Positions 33,175 to 44,254 of a stretch of DNA of 64,000 nt are shown here, piece after piece. The stretch comes from Diadophis punctatus similis (taxonomy: Eukaryota; Chordata; Lepidosauria; Squamata; Dipsadidae), in NCBI GenBank assembly GCA_023053685.1, contig JALIGW010000010.1, positions 7,540,596 to 7,604,595 of the forward strand. Reading direction: 5' to 3'. Made by a program: the position numbers and the translations under genes. Under the pieces are notes generated by a model. The model made no database searches, was not told the DNA's origin, and saw only the letters and a list, made by a program, of their open reading frames with translations. Numbering within the stretch: the first letter of the stretch is position 1; each line of letters begins with the position of its first letter.

Positions 33175-33558
33175 CAGGTAATCCTTGACTTACGACCGCA
33201 ATTGAGCTCAGAATTTCTGTTGCTAAGTGAGACATTTGTTAAGTGAATTTTGCCCCATTTTATGACCTTGCCACATTTGTTAAGCGAATCACTGCAGTTG
33301 TTAGTATCATGGTTGTTGAATCTGGCTTCCCCATTGACTTTGTCAAAAAGATGCAAAAGGTGATCACATGACTGACACTGGGACACCCACAATCATCATA
33401 AGTATGAGTCAGTTGCCAAGCACCTGAATTTTGAACCTGTGACCATGGGGATACTGCAACAGTTGTAAGTGTGAAAAGGGTTCATACATCACTTTTTTCA
33501 ATGCTGTTATAACTTTGAACGGTCACTAAATGAACTGTTGTAAGTCAAGAACTACCTG
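33175..33558. mobile_element. TA-flanked MITE (Tc1/mariner-like)
   Basis: The ends CAGGTAATCCTTGACTTACG and, inverted, CAGGTAGTTCTTGACTTAC lie between TA dinucleotides (33173-33174 and 33559-33560). There is no coding potential. Related fragments appear near 36.38, 62.88 and 63.46 kb. Confidence 0.85.
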
Positions 33559-33586
33559 TAGTTAATGCTTAGCTGTTGCTATAGAT

Positions 33587-33712
33587 CAGGGGTTTCAAAC
33601 TCGTGACATGTCACATGACATATCGCAACTGTTTTCCCCTTTGCTAAAATGGGGGTGGTTGTGACCAGCGCTTGATGCATGCAGCCCACGGGCCGCGAGT
33701 TTGACACCCCTG
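33587..33712. mobile_element. hAT MITE, 126 bp
   Basis: The ends CAGGGGTTTCAAACTCG and, inverted, CAGGGGTGTCAAACTCG are flanked by CTATAGAT/CTGTAGAT, an 8-bp target duplication with one mismatch. Confidence 0.9.
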
Positions 33713-33845
33713 CTGTAGATTAAACAAATTTATTCTTTTATGTCTTTTACACAAAGACAGAAACATGCAACCACACCAACAAACTTGCAAAGCAAGTTAG
33801 GTATAGGGAATAACTTTATTTTAGCTTTATAAAGATATTCTAATG

Positions 33846-36582
33846 CAGTGGTTCCCAAAGTGGGTGGTACCGTCCCCTGGGGGGCGGTGGGATGACTTTA
33901 GGGGGGCGCTAAGAGGCAAGGGGGGCAGCAGGGGGGCACTAAGAGGCAAGGGGGTGGCAGGGGGCGCTAAGAGGTCAGGTGGAAAGCAGGAAAGCATGTC
34001 GGGGCGGCAGGAAAGGGAGGTAGCAGCCTACTCCCCTGCAGCCCTGCCATGCTTGGCGGCCTTCCACGCGGCCTTCCCAGCAGTCCCCCACGCCTGCTTG
34101 CCTTCTGAGGTTGGCATCCAGCCCGGCCCGCACAGTGGGTGGGCGGGCGGCCCTTGGTGGAAATGCAGATGCTGAGAGAGGCGGCGGAAGGGCAAGCGGA
34201 TGTCCCGGGGCTGCTGCACATGCGCCCACCCCATTTCTGCAAAGGCAGAGTTTTTCTGCAAAGGCAGAGCTTTGCAGGGCAATCCAAAGGGGAGGGGGAT
34301 GCTGCAGAAGGAGCCGCCTTCCACCTATGCCGGCTCCATGTGCTTGGGGCTCCGAAGAAGCCCACTGGCTTCTCACCCGGCCACCTCTCTTTGCGATCAG
34401 CCCAGCCGACTGCCGGCACCACTTTGGTGTTTTGTCCCAGCTACCGAACCAAGGAAGATAGCACAAACCGCATTCAAACAAACCTTGTTTTAATATTTAC
34501 AAACTACTAATTAATTTTCTTAGTCGTTTTTAAAGTCAATGAAATGGTAAATCAGTCTTTGGTGCAACCGCTGTTAATAATCCTCCTTAACAGCTGACAA
34601 TAGTCCAAGCAACAAGAACCCAGAGTCTGTCTGATAACAGGAGATAAGCCACTCAATCTTACTGTGGTTGGCAAAATGCCCAGAAGCAATTTGCAGGAAA
34701 CTGGATGACTTTCAAACACGAGCCGAACAGGAGTTTTGCAATCAAAGACCAACGTGGAATGAACGGAGTTGTTTCCTGCAAATTCGTCAGTCCTTTTCCT
34801 CATTTAAATAGGCTATGGGAGTGGCCAATTATCCCCAGCCTTACTCCCGAGTAGTCCTCCTGAGGAGCCACTCCTGCCTTTTGGCAGCTCTGAGAACAGG
34901 CTCCTCCTCCTCCTTCTGCCCTCATGACAGTCTCTGGAGGTTCTGAGGGCCCTGGCTGAAATCCCTGTCTCTGGCACCAAGTCTTCTCCAACCTCCTCAC
35001 TGTCCGACTCGGATGCCAGCTGCACAGGCCGCTGGCGAATCACCACACCAGCCTCATCTCTGTCGGAATCAGCTACCAGCTGCACGGGCCTGCACGGGCC
35101 TGCACTGGGCTGCTTTGGAGCCCCAAGTCCCATGGAGCCTGCACGCGGAGCCTGCACGGGAGGCATGGGTGGAAGGCGGCCTTTTCTACAGCATCTCCCT
35201 TTCCTCTTTAGATCGCCCTGGAGGGCTCTGCCGTTGCAGAAACTGGGTGGGCGGTTTGTACGGAGGATTGGCGGTGTGTGTGTGTGGCCCTCCGGGATGA
35301 AGAGCAGGGCAAGAGAAGGCACAATAGGCTGCGCTGCCCCGGCCCCACTCAGCCACGCTTCTTCCAGCCCATCCACCACACGGCACCATGAACGAGACAA
35401 TCGGCTGTGCCTCCCTGCCCAGGCTTCCTCACCGGGCGCTGCTGCACCAGCGGCTCCGCCCTGCCCACCTCCGGCCACTGCCACTTCCCGTGAACTTCCC
35501 AGGAGACGGCCGGAGCGAGGAGCGGGCGGGAGCGCATGGCAGCTCCACTTTCTTGCTGACCCGCCAAGGCCCCCACCAGCCTGGAGACCGCGCTCCAGGA
35601 CGGCACATGACGGGATGCGCCGCTGCTGGGCAGGAGCGCGGTTGCTGCTGCTGTCACCCCTCTTGCCTTCCTGGCTTCGGCTCTGGGACCTTCGCGGGCC
35701 AGGAAGCGTTGGGGAATGCACCTACGGAGTCCCGCCGGCCTCAGGGGTCTGCCAGCCTCCAGGCTGGCGGGGCCCTTGGCGGGGCAGGGAGAAAGTAGCA
35801 CTGCCTGGAGAGCTGGCAGGTGGGCGTGCTGGGCAGTCTCTGAGCCTCGCCAGGAAAGTAAGCCGAGCACCGGCCAGAGAACTTTCTTCCTTCTCCCGCC
35901 GCTGAGAAGAGAGAAAAAGAAAGAAAGAAAGAAGATTGGAAAAGGCATGGATGTTTCACATGTGCATTCACACATTCACTTTCTCTCATCCAGACATACC
36001 TGCACACATGGAACTGTTTTATAAGCCATAAACTCTATGTCAGGAATCTCCTGTCTTGGGAGTTGGTGAGTATTTTGGAATTTTAGGAGCATCTCATAGC
36101 TGCTGTCACAAGATATTTGCCTTGGGGGAGGTTGCTTTCTAGTGCAGAAGAAAGAAAAGGAAGGAAGGAAGGAAGGAAGACAGAAAGAAAGATGGTAGGA
36201 ATGAAGGAAGACAGAAAGAAAAAGAAAGATGGTAGGAAGGAAGACAAAGAAAGAAAAAAATGGTAGGAAGGAAGGAAGGAAGATAGTAGGAAGGAAGGAA
36301 GGAAGACAAAGAAAAAGAAGGAAGGAAGGAAGAAAAAGAGAAAGAAGGAAGAAGAAGAGGAAGAAAGAAGAAAAGAAAGACTTATGACCACAATTAAGCC
36401 CAAAATTTTGGTTGCTAAGCAAGAGCGTTGTTAAGTAAGTTTCACCACATTTTACAAGTTGGCCACGCCCACCCGGTCACCTGACCACCAAGCCATGCCC
36501 ACCTGAAGCATGATGGGGGGCACTGAGGATAAGTTTGTAGATTTCAAGGAGGCAGTGGTCTGAAAAAGTTTGGGAACCACTG
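33846..36582. mobile_element. hAT-type non-autonomous element, 2.7 kb, with nested inserts
   Basis: The ends CAGTGGTTCCCAAAGTGGG and, inverted, CAGTGGTTCCCAAACTTTTT are flanked by TTCTAATG/TTGTAATG (33838-33845, 36583-36590), an 8-bp TSD with one change. The interior is GC-rich (33.9-34.4 and 34.8-35.9 kb), with open frames on both strands but no transposase motif. A different, AT-richer block sits at about 34.44-34.83 kb. A GGAA/GAAA microsatellite (36.13-36.38 kb) and a fragment of the TA-flanked MITE family (36.38-36.49 kb) are also inside. End fragments of the same family occur in the hairpin array near 24.05 and 24.38 kb. Confidence 0.8.
36131..36385 (+). repeat. (GGAA)n/(GAAA)n microsatellite
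   Basis: This purine-only tract of about 250 bp has GGAAGGAAGGAAGG and GAAAGAAA units. On the other strand it yields a spurious Phe/Ser-rich frame. Confidence 0.95.
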
Positions 36583-37309
36583 TTGTAATGGTTCATTCTG
36601 TAGTGCCAAATTAATGGTGATTGTTGTACTGAAAATATCTCATAAATGGCAGTTAGTATCTGTATTTTTATGGATTTATGAGGCAGTACCCAATGTAAAA
36701 ATTGTTGTGGAAGTTTAGTATCCTCCAGAAATATATAGAGTGATTGTGCTAATTAAGAATAATGTTGATTTTTTTTTTGAGGAAACAAGCGTAGAAACTT
36801 TTATGTAAATTAAGGCACTATATAAAATTTTTTCATATAAATATTTCCAGTTTAGGAACATTTTCAGATTGATAACATTCTTTTCTTTTACATATTTACC
36901 AAAGATAATTACTTAGCTATGTTAAGCCAGTCATTTGCAATTTGCAGCTATTATTGATAATTAATTTACAGAACAGAAAATTATTTGTAGAAAGAATTAA
37001 GCACTTTAAAATGTTCTGCCTGATATTTCATTAAAATATAGCCTTCCTTTAATTCACTTTTTTGTATGTATCTTTTGTTGATTTTTTTCTTTTTTAGCAA
37101 AGAATTACTGGCAAACAGGGAAATTTAATAGTACTTATTAACTGTCCAATGACAAGCCCTTTATAAGCCTTCTGATTTGTAGTATAACTCATAGGAAAGC
37201 AATACATCCTTCCCTTTTTAAGGGCTTAATTGAAGACCAATTAACATATTTTGTTTTGCATTCTGAGAATGTTGGTTTTACAGAGCTAAATGTGTATACA
37301 TACAGTATA

Positions 37310-38092
37310 CTGTATTTTTTAGTGTATAAGACACACTCCCCCCCTTAAAAAGTGGGTGGAAATGTCTGTGCATCTTATACAGCGAATGTTGCTGAAGCCC
37401 CATCCGCCCGCCGGCCCCCACCCTTTGGCTTCTGCCTCCTAGCAATTTGCCTCCTTGAAGCAAACAGCAAACAGCCTGGTCAGCTTCAGCACAGCCTGAT
37501 TTAGCATGAGCAGCTGATTGGCGGTTGGATCTGCCTCCCTGAATACCGCCTATCAGCTTTTCCAGGCTGCGGGGATTGCCGCCGCCCATCGCCGCTGTCC
37601 CTGCCCATTGCCGCTGCCGCCTATCTCTGCCTCCGTGTGGCCCATTTTCAGCCTCCGTGCATCCCATTTTTGGCCTCCGCGCGCCCCGTTTTCGCCTTCT
37701 GTGCGCCCATTTACAGCCCGTTCCAGGCGTCAGGGATCGCTACCGCCTATCCCCGCCGCCTGGAACAGGTTGAAAATGGGATGCGTGGAGGTAAAAAATG
37801 AGACGTGCTGAGTCTGATAGGCAGCAGTGGTGATGGGCGGCGACAGTGGCAATGGGCGACAGCGATCCCCGCAGCCTGGAACAGCTGATAGTCTGTATTC
37901 TGGGAGGCAGATCCAACCGCCAATCAGTTGCTCATGCTAAATTAGGCTGTGCTGAAGCTGACCAGGCTGTTTGCTGTTTGCTGCAAGGAGGCAAATTGCT
38001 GGGAGGCAGAGGCAGATTTTTTTTCTTGTTTTCCTCCCCAAAAGCTAGGTGCGTCTTAAAGTACGGAGGGTCTTATAGTCTGAAAAATACGG
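37310..38092. mobile_element. TA-flanked TIR element (ATAAGACGCAC family), copy 1
   Basis: The left end reads TACTGTATTTTTTAGTGTAT and the right end TCTGAAAAATACGGTA, both within TA. Sub-terminal inverted blocks (AGCAAACAGC... and GCTGGGAGGCAGA...) and GATCCCCGCAGCCTGGAACA, inverted at about 37560, form a larger stem. Frames are Arg/Pro-rich artefacts. Confidence 0.8.
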
Positions 38093-39642
38093 TACATACA
38101 GGAATAACTTCTTTTTGAATACATGCTTTACTTTTTTTTGGTTCATAATCCATTATAGATGAGCAAGAAAACAAGTTTTTCAGAAGTTGTGTGGTCATAT
38201 TTGACATTTTTAAACATGCTGAGCGATACAATTAGTGAAAATTGTATGTCATAAGAATGTGGATAGTTCAAATAATTGGAAGCATTTTCATTCTACATAT
38301 CTTATTTTTATTTATTGAAATTTATTAGCAGCCTGTATATGCTATTTTTCGCACTGAGCATCCTCTTCCTGTCATTTAATAATTTCCTAAAATGGTTTAA
38401 TTTGGATCAAAAATTAATAATTGTACAACCATACAGTTAATCATGCAATACATAAATATGTACAATACAGGGGTGAAATGCTCCCGGTTCGCTTTTACCT
38501 GTCAGTCGTCGGAGAGCCGATCGCGAAGGCAGCGCAACGCTCCGCCCACCCGCCGGGACACCGCCATTTGAGTTCTTTTACCCTCTGCGCATGCACAGAA
38601 CGCTTTGTGCATGCGCAGAGGGTAAAAGAACTCAAATGGCGCCGTCCCTGCGGGTGGGCGGAGCGTCGCGCTGCCTTCGCGATTGGTTCTCCGACGACCG
38701 TCAGGTAAAAGCGAACCGGGAGCGAATACCCAAAATTTTGCGCCCATGCAATCATACTGCCTTTAACCTCTTCCCCTTTAGTTTAATTTTCAATTGGAAA
38801 TTGTATAATTTTGAGATCAATGTTTCATCTGGGCCAAAGAATATTTTATCTAATCTATTTGTGTTTTGAAAACCAAATTGAGATGAATCTTTTTTATAAC
38901 GTGTTTGTATCTGAAGGTAGTACCACCAGTCTAGTTCTATTCCAATTGTTCTGAGGTCTTGTCTAGTCCTAAGATTGTTTTGGTCATCCAAGAGTTGTTG
39001 ATAGGTTATGATTTTCTTATCTAAAAGGTTTGGGTCTATAATTGCTTCGGATATTGATAGCCATTTAGGGACTTTTGTATAATGTTCATTTTTTATTTTG
39101 AGCCAGGTTTCTAGTAGAGGACCTCTTATATGGTGTCTCTGGAAGTAGGTGTGTGCTTTATGTTTCCCTCCCCACAGGAAGGCGTGTCAACCTGCTTGGA
39201 GGTTGAAGCCTTCTAATGTTAAAATTCTTCTATTTCGTAGCAGGACCCATTCTTTCAACCAGCTTAATGCAGCCGCATTGTAATAACCTTACCAATCCGG
39301 GAGTCCAAAGCCACCTTTGTGTAGACAGTAGACAGTATATGTCTACTGTCATATAATGTCTATTTTAATTCTAGCTTTTTTCTTTGACCAAATAAATTTA
39401 AGGACCATGTTGTTTAATTCAGTAAAATAGTTCTTTTTGAGTTTAATCGGCGTGATTCGAAATAGGAATAAAATCTTGGGTAAAAGAGTCATTTTAATAA
39501 CTGCAATTTTGCTCAGAAAGGATAGCTGAAGTTTGGCCCAGGAGTCCAATTCCTTTTGTATTTTTTGGCTTAGTTTAGTATAATTGTCTTCCTTGATCGA
39601 ACTACATTTAGCAGTTAACCATAGTCCTAGATATTTTACTTT

Positions 39643-40287
39643 TTAAACTGTTTTAATTCCTAATACTGTTTCCAAGGCTCTTTTTTGTGATTCCGTTAAA
39701 TTTTTTGTTATTTTTGTTTTTTCCATATTAATTTTTAGCCCCGCCACCTTTCCAAATCTCTCTATCTCTTCAATTAATATTGGTCCCGACTCCAAAGGGT
39801 CTTCTAAAATATATGTCATGTCATCAGCAAACGCCTGCACTTTGTAATCCTCCCTTTTGATTTTTAATCCTGTTATATTGTGATTATGTCTTAGGAGGAT
39901 TTCTAGTGTGAGTATAAATAGAAGTGGAGATAGGGGACAACCTTGACGAACCCCTTTCTGAATATTTACTTTCTCTGTCAAATCATTATTAACTAAAATT
40001 TTAGCCGTTTGCTCATTGTATATTGCTTTTATCAAATTTAAAAATCTAATACCAAAATACATTTTTCCAAGTTGGGCTATGAAGAACTGCCAATCTAGAT
40101 TATTGAATGCTTTCTGCGCGTCTATGAAGATTAATGCCAATTGTTTTTCGGTGTGTAAGTCGTAATATTCAAGAACGTCTAGAATGATTCTGGAATTATG
40201 TCTACTTTGTCTGTTGGGCAGAAATCCATTCTGATCCGAGTGTATTAATTTTTAGTATTGGCTTTAACCTTTCTACAATAATTGAAG
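39643..40287 (-). pseudogene. L1 RT in the inverted segment
   Basis: On the minus strand this carries reverse transcriptase motif A (FIDAQKAFNN), motif B (GVRQGCPLSPLLFIL) and an intact FADD box (AFADDMTYILEDPLESGP). Compared with the L1 at 10385 it keeps the catalytic pair, but stops interrupt it at both ends. It lacks the endonuclease. Confidence 0.9.
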
Positions 40288-40297
40288 CCAAATTTGG

Positions 40298-40741
40298 GAA
40301 ATAAACTACAAATTGACACTAGCTGCATCATATAAGGAGAATATTTATAAAATGTTCTATTGTTGGCACCTTCCTCCGACTCGTCTGGCAAAAATATTTC
40401 CGACAGTATCCCCAAAGTGTTGGAAATGTAAAAAAGAAATAGGGACCTACTATCATATGTGGTGGTCATGCCCTAAGGTCAAAACATTCTGGAAGAAAAT
40501 TAGGAACTGGTTGGAGGAGATTCTAAAACAGAAAATTGATCTAAAACCAGAAATGTTCTTACTGGGAATTTTCCGGACAAAATTCACGAGAGAGGAACGA
40601 TACTTAATATTACATATAACAACCGCAGCCAGATTATTGTATGCCCAGAATTGGAAAACAGACATTATCCCTACTTCCAATATGGTAATTAGGAACATTT
40701 TGGAATGCTCAGAAATGAGTAAATTAACGATGGAGATATGA
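40298..40741 (+). pseudogene. L1 ORF2 C terminus in the forward segment
   Basis: The block SYKENIYKMFYCWHLPPTRL then TYYHMWWSCPKVKTFWKK is collinear with 12150-12330 of the other L1. The Cys-containing C-terminal region is present. The frame ends at TGA 40739-40741. Confidence 0.9.
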
Positions 40742-41480
40742 AAAAGAAGACTCTGAATTTTACGAAATATGGAGAAAATGGTATAGCTGGTTACAACAAA
40801 ATAAAAATCTAAAACTCTGGTCACAGAGTTTCACAACTTTGAATGGAAAAAAAAGAAACTAAAGGTTTATTCTCCTTCATGAGAACAAAATGGAAATCAT
40901 TTGTATATATTAATGGATGATACAGATATGGGAAATGTACTAGAAATGCGAAGAAGCACATAGTAAATTAGATAGATATAGACTAAGATTAATAAAGGTT
41001 AAAAGAAACCAAACAAATAAGATAATCGTAAAATGGGATACAGCAACATTGTAAAATAGTTGTTAAAATGAGCAATTATTCTATGTGTAATTGTATGTAA
41101 ATTTTTGTTTTACTTTGTGTTTGTGTTGTGTTTTGTTTATGGTGTATGTCATTTTTCTGTTCTTTCTGTATTTTTATTGAAAAAACCGAATAAAGATTTT
41201 TTTTAAAAAAAAAGCGAACCAGGAGCATTTCACCGCTGGTACAATACAATAAATTGTATGATTAATTGGATTATCATACATGTTGAAAAACAGCTGGTAT
41301 GTGCTACTTTATGTAGGACCTTTTAAAGTTTTTGGTGGTATGAATGACCATCTTTATAGATCTAGTTTTCCTCAGAGGAGATACTTCTCCCTATTCAGTT
41401 AAGTCATTTATTCCATGGCATAAAAAGTAGGGTGATGCAAATTATGAATTACCAAGATTCTCTGAGATAATATGATAGTG

Positions 41481-41925
41481 CAGTGATGGCTAACCTTTTC
41501 GTTGCCACGTGCTGGAAGCCATAATGCAATGTGTGTGCCCCCCGCATGCCATGCCCCCCCGCATGCACGCACGACCCCCGTGCCCCCCGCACCACACATG
41601 CATGCGTGCTCCCCCATGCATGTGTGTGTGACCCCCATGTCCCCCCTGTGCATGCGTGCGGGACCCCCCATGCTCCCCCCACCCCACGCATGCGCAAATG
41701 ACCCCCATGCATGTGCGTGCGACTCCCCCACCCCCAGGCATGCGTGCACATCTCCCACATGCACCTCGCCACTGCGCATGTGCGGCAGAGACCCAAAAAC
41801 CAGCTGGCCGGTGGGAGGCACATGTGCATGCACAGTGGGGCTGAGCTGGGGTGAAGGCTCGTGTGCCCACAGAGAGGCCTCTTCATGCCACCTGTGGCAT
41901 GCGGGCCATAGGTTTGCCATCACGG
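41481..41925. mobile_element. hAT MITE, 445 bp, rich in CATGC repeats
   Basis: The ends CAGTGATGGCTAACCTTTT and, inverted, CCGTGATGGCAAACCTATGG are flanked by the exact 8-bp duplication TGATAGTG (41473-41480, 41926-41933). The interior is a degenerate CCCCATGCATG-type repeat that gives Cys/His/Pro-rich frames without meaning. Confidence 0.9.
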
Positions 41926-42323
41926 TGATAGTGGATCACTTCTTTCTCTCAGGAGGGTAGGAAAAGGTTGTTATGCTCAACAACAGCAGAAATGGCCTAA
42001 AAACCAGTGCTCTAACAGTTTGGGGGCATAGGATTCTTTTTTTTTCTTTCCTGTCTCCCTCTACCATCCAAATAAATATATGATGATGGAAAATTTATTC
42101 ATTTGTATAAGGCAAAATAGTGGTGCCTACAGATACTGTGTTAGTGATTCAATCATAGATAATTTTGGTATGCTTAGATCTCTCTGTATTTAGATTACTA
42201 TCTTAATCAATTGAACATATTTTTGTAATACTGGACTTGAAAACTAGATATATACTTGTGATAGTTTTCCTATAAGATAATTGTAATATTGTCGTAAAAT
42301 TCCACATTTGAACATTGATGAAG

Positions 42324-42717
42324 TGTCAGGCCTGGATGGGGGGGAGGGCGGCCTGTCAGGCCTGGAAACCATCTTGGGCATTGGATCTTCATGCCTGCCA
42401 CATTTACTGCTGTGGGAAACTGGGAGGGGGGATTGTGTGAGTGGGGAACTATAGTCAAAATAACATTACTTTCTCTGAGAGTCAAGGTCATTCTGCCCTG
42501 CACTTGGAAGGGTGTGCTTGGGAGGCATCTCCAGTTGGGACGGTGCATTGATTGGACAATGTGATGGACATGTGGGTGCTGGGGCAGGGTCTTGAATTTT
42601 ATTTTGGGATGTAGAAAACCGGAAGCTTCAATATGACATCTCTAATAAAATGGAACTTTGAGGAAACTCAAGCCATCGAATTTTCTTTTGTTGGGGGTGT
42701 TACTTGGAATCCTGACA
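42324..42717 (+). repeat. provirus 5' LTR, with a 30-bp 5' extension
   Basis: The LTR body starts TGTCAGGCCTGGAAACC at 42354, like the 3' LTR. The target duplication, however, lies 30 bp further out, before TGTCAGGCCTGGATGGGGGG. The end is CCTGACA at 42717, followed by the leader TTAACCCGAATCCC. There are only a few differences from the 3' LTR over most of its length. Confidence 0.9.
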
Positions 42718-42799
42718 TTAACCCGAATCCCTTTAAAAAAAATTTACCAGCTCCCCCGAGCTTCGGGGTGCTTTCCGGGATCCTGAGCCCCAAACGACC

Positions 42800-44090
42800 A
42801 TGGAAGGGGCCGTAGGAACTGGCTCGGCAATTTATGTCAAGACCATCTACTCCCCTTCCCAGGCCATGGTGGAAGCAGAGGAAGCCATGCGGGGTGCCCG
42901 GCCCAAAGAGCCAGCACCTGAGTGAGCAGCGTGACCGGATCCAACCCTGTGGGGTGAGGCTGCAGGATCCACACCTCTCGGAGGTATCGACCGGAGCAGT
43001 GCTGTCGGAACCACAGATGGGAGGAGGCCGAGCGGAACAGATCCCAATCCTCGAATGGAGAGTTACAGGGCAAAAATGCTGCAAACATTCCACAGAGAGG
43101 GGATTTCCACCACGGTCACGCAGCCAATCGCCTACTGGTCTCCCGGAGCAGTTTGGTCAACTCGACGTGGACAGCCCTCCCCAGATCCTGGGGACCGAAC
43201 AGCCCAGATGGACCCTAGCGCAGCCGGCGTTCACCTTCCCGGCCCAAGGAGCTGTGGCACCACTCAGCAGAGTGTCTACCTCCTCTCACTCGGCCAGGAG
43301 CGGTTCGTTCCACAGCTTCACACATCAGCCCCAACCTCCCGGGATGACCCAGCAGCAAAGCTCGTGGAACCAGCCCGGGTTAGTGCTACAAGGGCCACAG
43401 CAAGGATCCTGGGGACCATGTATTCCTCCCCAGCAACCGGTCGCCAGACTGCCTCCAGCGGACCAGATCCCTCCCGGCTGGGCATTCTACCCCAGTCAAG
43501 GCTGGGTGCAATACCAGTGGACGCCAGCCCCGATCCTGCAGCCAATGAACATCCACCAAACTGGGCACTTCCATCCGCAAGTCGTAGTCCCGCAACAAAT
43601 TCCAGCCCAACACCGGTTGCAGCTTCAACCACCAGTCGTGGGTCCTCAGCAAGCTCAAACCCAATAACAGGTACCGGGGCAGCAGCCTGCACAAGCTCAG
43701 CAGATGGACCCGCCAGTCGCTCTCCCCCCACGATTTCAAGCGACGTTCGATGGAACCCCAGGGAAGCTAGCCTACTTTCTCAACCAAGTCTGGGTTTACA
43801 TCGACCAATATGGAAATCAATACCCATCGGATCGGTAATTGATTTCAGCCATTGCAGATGGCATGAACGAAGGAGAAGCATCAGAGTGGATAGCGGAGCT
43901 TCATGACAAAGAAGCCCCTGAGCTGGATGATGCTGATGAATTCGTTCAACTGATGCGTAGCCGTTTCAAGGACATGGCCCACAGGGTAGAGGCAGAGGCC
44001 CAAATCAAAACTTTGAAGCAGGCGGGGCGACCCCCCCAAAGAGTTAATCTAAGACTGGCTGGGAAACTCAGAGACTGGCCGGAGCTTCTA
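42800..44090 (+). pseudogene. provirus gag, first part
   Basis: ATG at 42800 (MEGAVGTGSA) begins gag, with a stop about 40 codons in and later frame changes. The middle is Pro/Gln-rich. The capsid part contains PGKLAYFLNQVWVYIDQYGN-like sequence near 43.75-43.83 kb and ISAIADGMNEGEASEWIAEL, then FVQLMRSRFKDMAHRVEAEA. The frame ends at the L1-like insertion after LLIHTF. Gag would assemble the particle. This copy cannot. Confidence 0.87.
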
Positions 44091-44106
44091 CTCATCCACA
44101 CTTTCA

Positions 44107-44107
<1 letters not shown>

Positions 44108-44189
<82 letters not shown>

Positions 44190-44192
44190 CGG

Positions 44193-44254
<62 letters not shown>
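44108..44254. repeat. (TA)n(GA)n / (TC)n(TA)n inverted microsatellite
   Basis: A (TA)n(GA)n run is followed by AAACACGGTA and then the mirror-complement (TC)n(TA)n. The central AAACACGGTA equals the right tip of the TIR element that starts just downstream, so a partial inverted duplication of that tip is likely. Confidence 0.85.

Larger units (their letters stand above)
38724..41209 (+). mobile_element. L1 insertion with inverted 5' part (twin priming)
   Basis: It is flanked by AAAAGCGAACCGGGAGC (38707-38723) and AAAAGCGAACCAGGAGC (41210-41226), a 17-bp target duplication with one change. The 3' part (about 40298-41209) is on the plus strand and ends in an A-tail after AATAAAG. The 5' part (38724-about 40287) is inverted: reading the minus strand downward gives RT (LIFIDAQKAFNNLDWQF, GVRQGCPLSPLLFIL, AFADDMTYIL), then the post-RT region. 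The two parts meet at CCAAATTTGG (40288-40297). It is 5'-truncated within RT. Confidence 0.92.
38468..41238. mobile_element. hAT foldback MITE split by a twin-primed L1
   Basis: The element is flanked by a perfect 8-bp duplication GTACAATA (38460-38467 and 41239-41246). Its ends are CAGGGGTGAAATGCTCCCGG and, inverted, CAGCGGTGAAATGCTCCTGG. The MITE proper (38468-38723 plus 41227-41238) is a nearly complete palindrome with arms of about 115 bp around AGAACGCTTTGTGC. An L1 (38724-41209) is inserted near its right end. Confidence 0.93.

Noticed and set aside
34813..35975. 300-codon GC-rich frames on both strands as a possible host gene
   Set aside because: Enclosed by the ends and TSD of a hAT element, with no conserved motif and competing frames on both strands.
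36083..36422. Phe/Ser/Leu-rich minus-strand frame resembling a membrane protein
   Set aside because: Translation of the (GGAA)n/(GAAA)n microsatellite.
41408..41960. Cys/His/Met-rich open frames on both strands
   Set aside because: They lie within a hAT MITE made of degenerate CATGC repeats. No metal-binding spacing is conserved.
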